64,000 bases of DNA. Origin: Comamonas denitrificans. GTDB lineage: Bacteria > Pseudomonadota > Gammaproteobacteria > Burkholderiales > Burkholderiaceae_C. The position numbers and the translations under genes were made by a program. Below are positions 53,526 to 63,977 of this stretch, piece after piece (within the stretch, counting starts at the first letter, position 1; every line of letters begins with the position of its first letter). The notes beneath the pieces were generated by a model. That model was given only the letters and a program-made list of their open reading frames with translations. It searched no databases and was not told the origin of the DNA. The stretch is from NCBI RefSeq assembly GCF_017368815.1, contig NZ_JAFNME010000014.1, forward strand, positions 1 through 64,000. Direction: 5' to 3'.

Positions 53526-55331
53526 ATGGAACTCTCCACATCCCAGGCAGCGCAGGCTGCCGATGCTTCTTTCTCCCCCGCTTCTTCCCCGGCCAATCTT
53601 GCCCCTGAATTGATGGGCGGAGAAATCCTGGTCAAAGCCTTGCAGGCCGAGGGCGTGCAATACCTGTGGGGTTATCCCGGCGGGGCGGTGCTTTATATCT
53701 ACGACGCGCTTTACAAACAAGACAGCATTCAGCATGTCCTGGTGCGCCATGAGCAGGCGGCGGTGCATGCGGCCGACGGCTTTGCCCGTGCCACCGGCGA
53801 GGTGGGCGTGGCGCTGGTGACTTCTGGCCCCGGGCTGACGAATGCGGTGACTGGCATTGCCACGGCGTACACCGACTCGATTCCGCTGGTGGTCATCAGC
53901 GGCCAGACAGCCACGGCGGCCATTGGCACCGATGCCTTTCAAGAGTGCGACACCGTGGGCATTACGCGCCCGGTGGTGAAGCACAATTTTTTGGTCAAAG
54001 ACGTGCGCGATTTGGCCATGACGGTCAAAAAAGCGTTTCACATTGCCCGCTCGGGCCGTCCTGGCCCGGTGGTGGTGGATATTCCCAAGGATGTGTCGTT
54101 CAAGAAGACCGCTTTTGCCGGCTACCCGCGCGAGCTGGAAATGCGCTCTTACAACCCGGTGAAAAAAGGCCACTCGGGCCAGATTCGCAAGGCCTTGCAA
54201 TTGCTGCTGGCGGCCAAGCGCCCGTATATCTACACCGGCGGCGGCGTGCTGCTGGGCAATGCCTGTGCCGAGTTGCGCGAGTTGGTGGACATGCTGGGCT
54301 ACCCCGTCACCCACACCTTGATGGGCCTGGGCGCTTACCCGGCCAGCGACAAGAAATACCTGGGCATGCTGGGCATGCATGGCACCGTGGAAGCGAACAA
54401 CACGATGCAGCATTGCGATGTGCTGCTGGCCCTGGGCGCGCGTTTTGATGACCGGGTGATTGGCAATCCCAAGCATTTTCAGGCGGCCGACCGCAAGATC
54501 ATTCATGTCGATGTTGATCCCTCCGTCATCGCCAAGCGCGTGAAGGTGGACATCCCCATTGTTGGTGATGTCAAGGAAGTCCTGGCCGAGCTGATCGCCA
54601 TGATCAAAGAAACCGATCAGCGCCCCGACAGCGGTGCCTTGACCGCCTGGTGGGCTCAAATTGAAGCTTGGCGTGGCCGCAATTGCTTGAAATACAGCAA
54701 AGGCCAGGGCGACGTGATCAAGCCCCAGCACGTGGTGGAAACCCTGTGGAATCTGACCAAGGACACGGACACCTACATCACCTCCGATGTCGGTCAGCAC
54801 CAGATGTGGGCGGCGCAGTATTACCGCTTTGACGAGCCGCGCCGTTGGATCAACTCCGGTGGCTTGGGCACCATGGGTGTGGGCCTGCCGTATGCCATGG
54901 GCATCAAGCTGGCCAAGCCCGATGCTGAGGTGTTTTGCATCACCGGCGAAGGCTCGATCCAGATGAACATTCAAGAGCTGGCCACCTGCTTTCAGTACAA
55001 CACACCGGTGGTGATTTGCGCCTTGAACAACCGCTTTTTGGGCATGGTGCGCCAGTGGCAAGAGATTGAATACTCTGGCCGCTACAGCCACAGCTACATG
55101 GATTCGCTGCCCGATTTTGTCAAACTGGCCGAGGCCTATGGCCATCGCGGCTTCAAGATCGAAGACCCGGCACTGATCGAATCGACCTTGCAGGAGGCGC
55201 GGCGCATCGTCCGTGAAGAAGGCAAAACCGTCTTCCTGGACTTCCGCACCGACCCGACCGAAAACGTCTTCCCCATGGTGCAGGCCGGCAAAGGCATTAC
55301 CGAAATGCTGCTGGGCAAGGACGATTTGTAA
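53526..55331 (+). CDS. ilvI: Acetolactate synthase, catalytic subunit
   Basis: A TPP- and FAD-dependent enzyme making acetolactate or acetohydroxybutyrate, first common step of valine, leucine and isoleucine synthesis. The 601-residue protein has the catalytic glutamate in LVRHEQAAVHAADGFAR, the FAD-binding middle domain (GARFDDRVIG) and the thiamine-binding motif beginning GEGSIQM and ending in ALNNRFLG. The first 25 residues are A/S-rich and not conserved. The regulatory subunit follows 220 bp later, across a dispersed palindrome. Confidence 0.95.
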   Translation: MELSTSQAAQAADASFSPASSPANLAPELMGGEILVKALQAEGVQYLWGYPGGAVLYIYDALYKQDSIQHVLVRHEQAAVHAADGFARATGEVGVALVTSGPGLTNAVTGIATAYTDSIPLVVISGQTATAAIGTDAFQECDTVGITRPVVKHNFLVKDVRDLAMTVKKAFHIARSGRPGPVVVDIPKDVSFKKTAFAGYPRELEMRSYNPVKKGHSGQIRKALQLLLAAKRPYIYTGGGVLLGNACAELRELVDMLGYPVTHTLMGLGAYPASDKKYLGMLGMHGTVEANNTMQHCDVLLALGARFDDRVIGNPKHFQAADRKIIHVDVDPSVIAKRVKVDIPIVGDVKEVLAELIAMIKETDQRPDSGALTAWWAQIEAWRGRNCLKYSKGQGDVIKPQHVVETLWNLTKDTDTYITSDVGQHQMWAAQYYRFDEPRRWINSGGLGTMGVGLPYAMGIKLAKPDAEVFCITGEGSIQMNIQELATCFQYNTPVVICALNNRFLGMVRQWQEIEYSGRYSHSYMDSLPDFVKLAEAYGHRGFKIEDPALIESTLQEARRIVREEGKTVFLDFRTDPTENVFPMVQAGKGITEMLLGKDDL

Positions 55332-55335
55332 GCCT

Positions 55336-55429
55336 TAAAACATAGCTTCTAGCGCTTTTATTTATTGGTTTTCAGGTATAAAACACGCTAAAAATCAATG
55401 ATTGAAAGCGCAACAAGCTCCTTATTTTG
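55336..55429. repeat. Dispersed palindrome inside the ilv operon
   Basis: The left arm CATAGCTTCTAGCGCTTTT (55341-55359) and the right arm GAAAGCGCAACAAGCTCCTT (55404-55423) pair apart from a three-base central mismatch. The right side ends in TTATTTT. It lies between ilvI and ilvH. Confidence 0.8.
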
Positions 55430-55551
55430 AAGAATCTATTGCCTGCCAAACCCGGTGCTTACCGGCGCCGGGGGAGGGCAGCGAAAAACAACAGTTTTCT
55501 GCGACCACTTTGGGATCGTGCTGTTGTCGCAAAAAGAGGAAACACCCCACC

Positions 55552-56043
55552 ATGAAACACATCATTGCCGTTCTGATTGAAAACGAAGCCGGGGCGCTGT
55601 CGCGCGTTGTCGGCCTGTTCTCCGCACGGGGCTACAACATTGAATCGCTCACTGTTGCCCCGACCGAGGACGCTTCGCTGTCGCGCATGACCATTCAAAC
55701 CACGGGCTCGGACGACGTGATTGAGCAAATCACCAAGCACCTGAACCGCCTGATTGAAGTGGTCAAAGTGGTCGATCTGACCGAAGGCGCGTACACCGAG
55801 CGCGAGCTGATGATGGTCAAAGTCCGCGCCGTTGGCAAAGAGCGCGAAGAGATGAAGCGCATGGCCGACATTTTCCGCGGCCGCATCATTGATGTCACCG
55901 ACAAGAGCTACACCATCGAAGTCACCGGTGATGCCAGCAAAAACGATGCCTTCCTGCAAGCCATTGACCGCAGCGCCATCCTGGAGACGGTGCGCACCGG
56001 CGCGTGCGGCATTGGCCGGGGTGAACGCATTTTGCGGGTGTAA
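55552..56043 (+). CDS. ilvH: Acetolactate synthase, regulatory small subunit
   Basis: A 163-residue subunit that activates IlvI and confers valine feedback. The N-terminal ACT domain (HIIAVLIENEAGALSRVVGL ... RGYNIESLTVAPTED) and the C-terminal domain (FRGRIIDVTDKSYTIEVTGD) are complete. I start at ATG 55552; an open extension upstream is not conserved. ilvC follows 118 bp later. Confidence 0.95.
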   Translation: MKHIIAVLIENEAGALSRVVGLFSARGYNIESLTVAPTEDASLSRMTIQTTGSDDVIEQITKHLNRLIEVVKVVDLTEGAYTERELMMVKVRAVGKEREEMKRMADIFRGRIIDVTDKSYTIEVTGDASKNDAFLQAIDRSAILETVRTGACGIGRGERILRV

Positions 56044-56092
56044 TAGCCGGTTTCGCGGGGGCTTTTGCGGTTGTAATAGCGCCCGGAAATAG

Positions 56093-57178
<1,086 letters not shown>

Positions 57179-57200
57179 ACAAAGCCCCCTGCTTTGTGAA

Positions 57201-57229
57201 GAAAGGCCACTGCGGTGGCCTTTTTTACG
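57201..57229 (+). terminator. Rho-independent terminator after ilvC
   Basis: AAAGGCCAC (57202-57210) pairs with GTGGCCTTT around the tetraloop TGCG and runs into TTTTTT. Confidence 0.9.
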
Positions 57230-57329
57230 TTGGGCCAGCTTGTGTGGCCCAAGCCAAAAGCCTGCTGCGTAGAATAAGCCGGTTTTAACAACGGCCCTTG
57301 CCGGGTCGTTTTCTAGAGAGAAAAATTCT

Positions 57330-58154
57330 ATGCAAGACAGTGACAGCGCCACTGACATCATCGTACGCAAGCGCCGCAAGGGCATTTACATCCTGCCCAA
57401 TCTGTTTACCTTGGCGGCCTTGTTTGGCGGGTTTTACTCTATCGTCATGGCCATGAATGGCAGTTTTACCCTGGCGGCCTATGGGGTGCTGTTTGCCATG
57501 TTGTTCGATAGTTTGGATGGCCGCGTGGCCCGCATGACGAATACGCAAAGCGCCTTTGGCGAGCAGATGGATTCGCTCTCGGACATGGTCTCCTTTGGCG
57601 TCGCCCCGGCGTTGATCGCGTATATCTGGGCGTTAAAAGGCTTGGGGCGTTGGGGCTGGATTGCTGCGTTTGTTTACTGCTCATGCGCTGCGCTGCGGCT
57701 GGCGCGGTTCAACGTCAATACCGGGGTGGTCGATAAGCGTTGGTTCCAAGGTCTGCCCTCGCCAGCAGCGGCCGCTTTGGTGGTGGGTTTTATCTGGGTG
57801 ATGGACGATTACGGCGTGGTGCGTGGCCAAGATGGCACGATTACTTGGTACGCCATGAGCTGGGTGATGTTTGCGCTGACCTTGTATGCCGGGCTGACGA
57901 TGGTGACCAATGCGCCGTTTTACAGCTTTAAAGACATCAACTTCAAGCGCAGCGTGCCTTTTGCGGTGGTGGTTTCGATCCCTTTGGTGATTGCTTTAAT
58001 CAATATCCATGCGCCTTCGGTGCTGTTTGCGGTGTTTGCGATTTATGGTTTTAGTGGTTATGGCGTGTACCTGTGGCGCAAGGCCAAGGGCCAGCCTACC
58101 AGTGTGATCAGCATCTCCAAAGACGAACCGGACGAGCGCGGTCTGCACCAGTAA
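57330..58154 (+). CDS. pssA: CDP-diacylglycerol-serine O-phosphatidyltransferase
   Basis: Makes phosphatidylserine, precursor of phosphatidylethanolamine. A membrane-embedded CDP-alcohol phosphotransferase of 274 residues: FDSLDGRVARMTNTQSAFGE followed by MDSLSDMVSFGVAP carries the D-x2-DG-x2-AR-x9-G-x3-D-x3-D motif. Six to eight membrane helices. This is the subclass II (B. subtilis-like) enzyme, not the E. coli phospholipase D type. Its position between ilvC and leuA is conserved in Burkholderiales. Confidence 0.93.
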   Translation: MQDSDSATDIIVRKRRKGIYILPNLFTLAALFGGFYSIVMAMNGSFTLAAYGVLFAMLFDSLDGRVARMTNTQSAFGEQMDSLSDMVSFGVAPALIAYIWALKGLGRWGWIAAFVYCSCAALRLARFNVNTGVVDKRWFQGLPSPAAAALVVGFIWVMDDYGVVRGQDGTITWYAMSWVMFALTLYAGLTMVTNAPFYSFKDINFKRSVPFAVVVSIPLVIALINIHAPSVLFAVFAIYGFSGYGVYLWRKAKGQPTSVISISKDEPDERGLHQ

Positions 58155-58247
58155 CGCAGCGGCCAAGGGGGGTGTTATTGAAATGCGTATGCAGCTTGCG
58201 CTAAGCGCGTTGGCAGTGGCCTGGGCAGATATGCTAGAGTGCAGACC

Positions 58248-58301
58248 ATGTTTACGCAGCAAATCACCCTACTACTACGCATGTCCTTTGGGCAGAGCTA
58301 G
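58248..58301 (+). CDS. leuL: Leucine leader peptide
   Basis: A 17-residue frame, [17 protein letters not shown], with codons 8-10 (58269-58277) all CTA, a rare leucine codon here against the prevailing CTG and TTG. It is followed by a terminator hairpin and leuA. Ribosome stalling at the CTA triplet when charged tRNA-Leu is short would alter folding of the leader: CTACTA can pair with TAGTAG at 58299-58304. There is no strong Shine-Dalgarno. A TTGGCA at 58210-58215 may be the -35 of its promoter. Confidence 0.8.
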   Translation: MFTQQITLLLRMSFGQS

Positions 58302-58333
58302 TAGCGCACGCGTTTTCATTCCCCTACTTTCTT

Positions 58334-58366
58334 ACGGCCCGTAGCTTTCAGCGACGGGCCGTTTTT
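58334..58366 (+). terminator. Leucine attenuator terminator hairpin
   Basis: ACGGCCCGT (58334-58342) pairs perfectly with ACGGGCCGT (58354-58362) around an eleven-base loop, followed by TTTTTG. It lies 33 bp past the leader stop codon and 46 bp before leuA, the layout of a transcription attenuator. Confidence 0.85.
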
Positions 58367-58411
58367 GTTTTTTCGGGCCACAAGCCCTTTTTTCACCAGA
58401 GAGACACCACC

Positions 58412-60079
58412 ATGTTGCACAACCCTGCTAGCAAATACCGCCCCTTTGCCCCCGTGAACTTGCGTGACCGCACGTGGCCCGATGCGCAGATCACCCACCC
58501 ACCCATCTGGTGCAGCGTCGATTTGCGCGATGGCAACCAGGCCTTGATCGAGCCAATGGATGTGGAGCGCAAGATTCGCATGTTCGAGCAGTTGGTGAAG
58601 ATTGGCTTCAAGCAAATTGAAGTGGGCTTTCCCTCGGCCTCGCAGACCGAATTTGACTTCATGCGCAAGCTGATTGAGGAAAAGCGCATTCCCGAGGATG
58701 TGACGGTGCAGGTGCTGACCCAGGCTCGTGAGCATTTGATCCAGCGCACCTTTGAGGCGTTGGAGGGGGTGCCCCGTGCCATCGTGCACCTGTACAACGC
58801 CACGGCCCCGGTCATGCGCCGTGTGGTGCTGAATATGAGCGAGGATGAAATCGTTGATTTGGCCCGCACACACGCGCAGATGTTCAAAGATTTTGCGGCC
58901 CGCTACCCGCAAACCCAATGGCAGTTTGAATACTCGCCCGAAATGTATTCGGACACGGAGTTGGAATTTTCCACGCGCGTTATCGATGCCGTGACCGAAG
59001 TCTGGGAAGCCTCGCCCGAGAAGAAGTGCATCATCAACCTGCCTACGACGGTGGAGCATTCCAGCCCCAACGTATTTGCCGACATGGTCGAATGGACCTG
59101 CCGCAACATCCAGCGCCGCGATGGTGTGATTGTTTCGGTGCACCCGCACAACGACCGGGGTACGGGCACGGCAACGGCGGAATTGGCTTTGATGGCTGGG
59201 GCCGATCGCCTGGAAGGCTGTTTGTTCGGTAACGGCGAGCGCACAGGCAACCTGGATATCGTGAATGTGGCGCTGAATATGTACATCCAGGGCGTGAGCC
59301 CAGGCTTGGATTTTTCCAACATTGATGCCATTCGCGCCACGGTGGAGTATTGCAATCAGCTGCCCGTGCATCCGCGCCATCCGTATGTGGGCGATTTGGT
59401 CTATACCTCGTTCTCTGGGTCGCACCAGGACGCAATCAAGAAAGCCTTTGCGGCCCGCAAGGAGGGCGATATTTGGGATATGCCCTACCTGCCCATCGAC
59501 CCCAAAGACCTGGGCCGCAGCTACGAGGCGGTGATTCGCGTGAACAGCCAGTCTGGCAAGGGCGGGATTGCCTACCTGTTGGAGGCCGAATACGGCGTGC
59601 AATTGCCGCGCCGTTTGCAAATCGAATTCAGCCAGGTGGTGCAGCACGAAATGGATGCCCTGGGCACTGAATTTGCCGCTGCTGATTTGTGGAAGATTTT
59701 TGAGAAAGAGTATTGCCTGTTCAACGACCACGGCTTGCAGTACGCCATGCAGCAGGAAAAAGGTTTGGTCAAACTGCAAGGCAGCTTGCAGTGGCAGGGC
59801 CAGACTGTGCCGTTGCAAGGCAGTGGCAATGGTGCGATTGATGCCTTTGTGCAGGCGCTTTCCAATGGCTTGGGCTGCACTTTGCGCGTGCAAGATTACA
59901 GTGAGCATGCCATTGGGCAAGGGGCCAATGCCCAGGCGATGGCCTACGTGGAGTTGCGCGTGAATGATGACCAAACCATTTATGGCGTAGGGACTGATGC
60001 GAATATCGTCTCGGCCTCAATGCACGCTATTCTTTCCGGCTTGCAACGCTCCAAGCTGCAAGTGGCAGAGACCGCGTAA
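58412..60079 (+). CDS. leuA: 2-isopropylmalate synthase, long form
   Basis: Condenses acetyl-CoA with 2-ketoisovalerate, the committed leucine step. The 555-residue product is of the longer class ([20 protein letters not shown] at the start, [16 protein letters not shown]), as in actinobacteria and many proteobacteria. Metal-binding [10 protein letters not shown] and the C-terminal leucine-sensing domain (from about 430) are intact. It is governed directly by the leuL attenuator. A second, short-form enzyme follows 84 bp downstream. Confidence 0.93.
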   Translation: MLHNPASKYRPFAPVNLRDRTWPDAQITHPPIWCSVDLRDGNQALIEPMDVERKIRMFEQLVKIGFKQIEVGFPSASQTEFDFMRKLIEEKRIPEDVTVQVLTQAREHLIQRTFEALEGVPRAIVHLYNATAPVMRRVVLNMSEDEIVDLARTHAQMFKDFAARYPQTQWQFEYSPEMYSDTELEFSTRVIDAVTEVWEASPEKKCIINLPTTVEHSSPNVFADMVEWTCRNIQRRDGVIVSVHPHNDRGTGTATAELALMAGADRLEGCLFGNGERTGNLDIVNVALNMYIQGVSPGLDFSNIDAIRATVEYCNQLPVHPRHPYVGDLVYTSFSGSHQDAIKKAFAARKEGDIWDMPYLPIDPKDLGRSYEAVIRVNSQSGKGGIAYLLEAEYGVQLPRRLQIEFSQVVQHEMDALGTEFAAADLWKIFEKEYCLFNDHGLQYAMQQEKGLVKLQGSLQWQGQTVPLQGSGNGAIDAFVQALSNGLGCTLRVQDYSEHAIGQGANAQAMAYVELRVNDDQTIYGVGTDANIVSASMHAILSGLQRSKLQVAETA

Positions 60080-60163
60080 ATTTAAGTCCATCGCGCAGCT
60101 TGTGCCAAGCAAGTCTTGCGCAATGGTGGTAACACGATGGCCCATCAGGGCCAAGGAGTTGGT

Positions 60164-61717
60164 ATGGGCAGCGAACGTTTGATTATTTTTGATACCACCT
60201 TGCGCGATGGCGAACAATCGCCCGGCGCATCCATGACGCGCGATGAAAAAGTGCGCATTGCCCGCCAGCTCGAACGCTTGCGGGTGGATGTGATTGAGGC
60301 GGGGTTTGCAGCGGCATCCAATGGCGATTTTGAATCGGTGCAGGCCATTGCCCGGGCGGTGAAAAACTCGACGGTGTGCTCGCTCTCGCGGGCCAATGAC
60401 CGGGATATTTCCCGCTCTGCCGAGGCACTGAAGGATGCCAGCCGGGCGCGCATTCATACCTTTATTGCCACCAGCCCGCTGCACATGGAGAAAAAACTGC
60501 GCATGAGCCCCGAAGAGGTGCTGGAGCAAGCCAAACGCAGCGTGCGTTTTGCCCGCAATTTGCTCGATGACATCGAGTTCAGCGCCGAGGATGGCTACCG
60601 CAGCGAACCGGACTTTTTGGCCCGTGTGGTCGAGGCGGTGATTGCCGAGGGGGCCACCACCATCAACATCCCGGACACCGTGGGCTATGGCATTCCGGAG
60701 CTGTACGGCAACTTCATCAAAAATCTGCGTGAGCGGGTGCCCAATTCGGACAAGGCCATCTGGAGCGTGCACTGCCACAACGACCTGGGCATGGCCGTGG
60801 CCAATAGCTTGGCCGGCGTGAAGATTGGTGGGGCGCGGCAGGTGGAATGCACCATCAACGGCCTGGGCGAGCGGGCGGGCAATTGCGCCCTTGAAGAAGT
60901 GGTGATGGCCATCAAAACCCGGCGCGATTATTTCAATTTGGACGTGAACATCGCCACCGAGCACATCGTGGCCAGCAGCCGCATGGTCAGCCAAATCACC
61001 GGCTTTGTGGTGCAACCCAACAAGGCCGTGGTGGGGGCCAACGCCTTTGCGCACGCCAGCGGCATCCACCAAGATGGCGTGCTCAAGGCGCGTGACACTT
61101 ACGAAATCATGCGCGCCGAAGATGTGGGCTGGGCCGCCAACAAAATCGTGCTGGGCAAGCTCTCGGGCCGCAATGCCTTCAAGCAACGCTTGCAAGAGCT
61201 GGGCGTGGCGCTGGAGAGTGAGGCGGCCATCAACACGGCGTTTGCCAGCTTTAAAGAGCTGGCCGATCGCAAGAGCGAAATTTTTGACGAAGACATCTTG
61301 GCCCTGGTGCAAATGGAAGGGGCCAAAACCGCCAAGGATATTTTTGACTTCGTCTCCCTGTCCCAGCACAGCGAAACGGGGGAGCCGCCGCACGCGGAAG
61401 TTGTCTTTCAACACCAGGGGCAAGAGGTCAAAGTCTGCGCCCTGGGCAATGGCCCGGTTGATGCCTGCTTTAAAGCCATTGAAAGCCATGTCAATAGTGG
61501 GGCAGAAATGCTGCTGTTCTCTATCAACGCCATCAGCACCTCGCCAGAGAGCCAGGGCGAAGTCACCGTGCGCCTGCAACGGGCTGGGCGCGTGGTCAAT
61601 GGTGTGGGGGCGGACCCGGACATCGTCGTGGCCTCGGCCAAGGCGTATTTGAATGCCCTGAATCGATTGTTTACCCTCAGCGAAAGTGTGGCGGCACAGG
61701 ACGGGGCCGCCATATAA
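60164..61717 (+). CDS. leuA: 2-isopropylmalate synthase, short form
   Basis: The same reaction as the preceding gene but the E. coli-like class of 517 residues: [20 protein letters not shown] at the start, [37 protein letters not shown] and [18 protein letters not shown], with a C-terminal regulatory domain. I start at ATG 60164, six bases after AGGAG; earlier in-frame codons at 60116-60137 lack conserved sequence. HMG-like relatives such as homocitrate or citramalate synthase are less likely given the leucine context, but substrate is inferred. Confidence 0.9.
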   Translation: MGSERLIIFDTTLRDGEQSPGASMTRDEKVRIARQLERLRVDVIEAGFAAASNGDFESVQAIARAVKNSTVCSLSRANDRDISRSAEALKDASRARIHTFIATSPLHMEKKLRMSPEEVLEQAKRSVRFARNLLDDIEFSAEDGYRSEPDFLARVVEAVIAEGATTINIPDTVGYGIPELYGNFIKNLRERVPNSDKAIWSVHCHNDLGMAVANSLAGVKIGGARQVECTINGLGERAGNCALEEVVMAIKTRRDYFNLDVNIATEHIVASSRMVSQITGFVVQPNKAVVGANAFAHASGIHQDGVLKARDTYEIMRAEDVGWAANKIVLGKLSGRNAFKQRLQELGVALESEAAINTAFASFKELADRKSEIFDEDILALVQMEGAKTAKDIFDFVSLSQHSETGEPPHAEVVFQHQGQEVKVCALGNGPVDACFKAIESHVNSGAEMLLFSINAISTSPESQGEVTVRLQRAGRVVNGVGADPDIVVASAKAYLNALNRLFTLSESVAAQDGAAI

Positions 61718-61790
61718 TTTTCAGCCGTGCCGCAGCCTGCGGCACTTAGTATTTTCTCGTGGGGCGATGATGGTTTCAGGGAGTTGTGCG

Positions 61791-62918
61791 ATGGGGCGTG
61801 CCAAGCGGGTAGGAATACCGGGGATCGGGCGCAAGCTCGGGCAAGTGTTGGCGATGGTGGTGCTGGGGGGGGCGCTGTTGGCCCCCAGCGCCTATGCGGC
61901 AAAAACCAAGACTGCTGCCTCCGCAGCGGTAGCGGCCAAAAAAGCTTCGGCCAAAAAAGCTTCGGGCAAAAAAGTTGCCACGCAGCGTGCCACGGCCAAA
62001 AAAGCAGCGGCCAAAACCTCGGCAAGGCGCAAAGCGGCAGTGGCCAAAGCGGCAAAAAGGCCCACAGGGCGACGCGCTGCGGTGGCCAAAGCTGCTGCAG
62101 CGGGCGTGGCCGTAGCAGCGGTGGCGCGGCCCTCGTTCGCGCAATTGGCGGGTTTGGACAAGGTCAGCGATCCGCTGGCGTTGGAGTCCAGCGTGGCCTT
62201 GGTCATGGACCAAGATACCAAAGAGGTGCTCTTGAGTAAAAACGAGCAGGCCGTGTTGCCCATTGCCTCGATCTCCAAACTCATGACCGGTTTGGTGGTG
62301 GCCAACGCCCAGCTGCCTTTGGATGAGGTGATCACCATCACCCAAGCCGATGTGGATACCGTCAAAGGCAGCCGCTCGCGCTTGGCCGTGGGGACGCAGC
62401 TGACGCGGGGCGAGTTGCTGCACCTGGCGCTGATGTCCAGTGAAAACCGCGCTGCCCACGCGCTGGGACGCACCTATCCGGGCGGCATGGACGAGTTTGT
62501 CAAGCAAATGAATGTCAAGGCCAAGCTGCTGGGCATGACGGCCACGCGCTTTGTGGAGCCTACGGGCCTGTCCAGCGGCAACCAATCGAGTGCCCGTGAT
62601 TTGGCCGCCTTGGTCAATGTGGCGCATGCAGAGCCCCTGCTGCGCTCGTTCTCGACCTCACCTGGCGCAGAGGTCGAAGTGGGCAAGCGCACCTTGCAAT
62701 TCAACAACACCAACCGCTTGGTCAAAAACGAAAATTGGGCGATTGGCTTGCAAAAAACTGGCTACATCTCTGAGGCCGGGCGCTGCCTGGTCATGCAAAC
62801 CGAGGTGGCCGGGCGCAAGCTGATCATGGTGTTTTTAGACTCGGTGGGCAAATACAGCCGCTTGGGCGATGCCCAGCGGGTGCGCGAATGGGTGGAATCG
62901 AGCAACCACCATTTGTAA
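61791..62918 (+). CDS. pbpG: D-alanyl-D-alanine endopeptidase PBP7-like, with a histone-like basic segment
   Basis: A peptidoglycan endopeptidase/carboxypeptidase of the S11 family, 375 residues. The catalytic S160 is in SISKLM (SxxK), with SSEN (SxN) and LQKTGYI (KTG). A signal peptide ends near APSAYA. Between it and the enzyme domain lie about 85 residues of K/A/R repeats (KKASAKKASGKK, AKKAAAKTSARRKAAVAKAA), resembling histone H1-like tails. Start ATG 61791, seven bases after CAGGGAG; ATGs at 61767 and 61770 are alternatives. Confidence 0.9.
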   Translation: MGRAKRVGIPGIGRKLGQVLAMVVLGGALLAPSAYAAKTKTAASAAVAAKKASAKKASGKKVATQRATAKKAAAKTSARRKAAVAKAAKRPTGRRAAVAKAAAAGVAVAAVARPSFAQLAGLDKVSDPLALESSVALVMDQDTKEVLLSKNEQAVLPIASISKLMTGLVVANAQLPLDEVITITQADVDTVKGSRSRLAVGTQLTRGELLHLALMSSENRAAHALGRTYPGGMDEFVKQMNVKAKLLGMTATRFVEPTGLSSGNQSSARDLAALVNVAHAEPLLRSFSTSPGAEVEVGKRTLQFNNTNRLVKNENWAIGLQKTGYISEAGRCLVMQTEVAGRKLIMVFLDSVGKYSRLGDAQRVREWVESSNHHL

Positions 62919-62937
62919 GCTACGGGCTTTCGTGCTT

Positions 62938-63035
62938 CTTTTAAAGGAGCTGTATCCGTTTATTTAAAGCTGTTTCAATGTTAAAAATGCATTGAAATCC
63001 TTTAAATTAAGCGGATACAGCTCCTTTTTTATTGA
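62938..63035. repeat. Dispersed palindrome, near-perfect copy
   Basis: TAAAGGAGCTGTATCCGTTT (62942-62961) pairs with AAGCGGATACAGCTCCTTTT (63009-63028), with an inner stem TTTCAATG / CATTGAAA. The right side ends in TTTTTTA, so it can terminate pbpG. Confidence 0.88.
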
Positions 63036-63114
63036 ATAGACAATGCAAGCCTTTTCCGCCACGGCATTGCCCGTGCGCTAAGAACGCCTTTTGTCGTTAC
63101 CCACAGGACAGACC

Positions 63115-63834
63115 ATGGATAACCCGATTCTTACGCTCGAAGAGCGCGAGGCCATTAACGCCGGGCGTTGGTTCTCGACCCTCTCGCCCACGTTGAAACA
63201 CGATATTTTGCGCTGTGCTTACGTCAAACGCTTCAAAGATGGTGCCTTGATCTGCGCCCGGGGCGAAGCCCCTGAGGATTGGATTGCCTGCGCCAAGGGT
63301 GCGGTGCGCGTCAGCTCAACGTCGATTTCGGGCAAGCAAATTACGCTGACCTATGTGGAGCCGGGTGTGTGGTTTGGCGAGGTGTCCATCTTCGATGGCG
63401 ACCGGCGCACCCACGATGCCTATGCCCATGGGGCCACCACGCTTTTGTGCGTGGCCAAGGCCGACTTCAAGCGTATTTTGAGCACCCATGTCGAGTTTTA
63501 CGAAGCCATGCTGTGGCTGCAGGCGCGGCGCATTCGGCAGTTGTATGGGCTGGTGGAAGACCTCAACACCCTGCCGCTGCGGGCGCGTTTGGCCAAGCAA
63601 CTGCTGCACTTGGTGCGCAGCTATGGCATTCCCTGCCTGGAAAACGGCAAGGAGGTGCGCATTGGCCTGCAACTGGCGCAGGAGGAGTTGGCCCAGCTGC
63701 TGGGGGCCTCGCGCCAGCGCGTGAACCAAGAGCTCAAAGCCATGGAGCGCGAGCAAGCCATCCGGATCGAGCCCGGTGGTCTGGTCGTGCGCGATAGCGC
63801 TGCGCTGCTGGGCATTGCCGGGGCTGCGGCGTAG
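63115..63834 (+). CDS. Crp/Fnr family transcriptional regulator
   Basis: A 239-residue regulator: cyclic-nucleotide-like beta-roll (about 30-140; GALICARGEAPEDWIACAKG, LTYVEPGVWFGEVSIFDGDRR) and a C-terminal winged helix (EELAQLLGASRQRVNQELKAMEREQAI). FNR-type cluster cysteines are lacking, so it is not an oxygen sensor of that kind. The ligand is unknown. ATG 63115 (a TTG at 63091 is also in frame). The gene at 63978 follows 143 bp later and may be a target. Confidence 0.9.
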   Translation: MDNPILTLEEREAINAGRWFSTLSPTLKHDILRCAYVKRFKDGALICARGEAPEDWIACAKGAVRVSSTSISGKQITLTYVEPGVWFGEVSIFDGDRRTHDAYAHGATTLLCVAKADFKRILSTHVEFYEAMLWLQARRIRQLYGLVEDLNTLPLRARLAKQLLHLVRSYGIPCLENGKEVRIGLQLAQEELAQLLGASRQRVNQELKAMEREQAIRIEPGGLVVRDSAALLGIAGAAA

Positions 63835-63977
63835 TCCCCATAAGCTGGCGCTGGGACGCGGCGCGTGGGTTCTGCAGGTCTCCAATCCGTAAAATCCCTT
63901 GAATACGAACGACCGTGCGTGTTTTACGATGCGCGGTTATTCCCGTCGGGGATGGAGCACCACTAAGGAGACGCTGA

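Noticed and set aside
53121-55145. Long open frame antisense to ilvI (674 codons)
   Set aside because: It lies entirely opposite a well-supported gene and has no recognisable domain; long antisense frames are common in GC-rich coding DNA.
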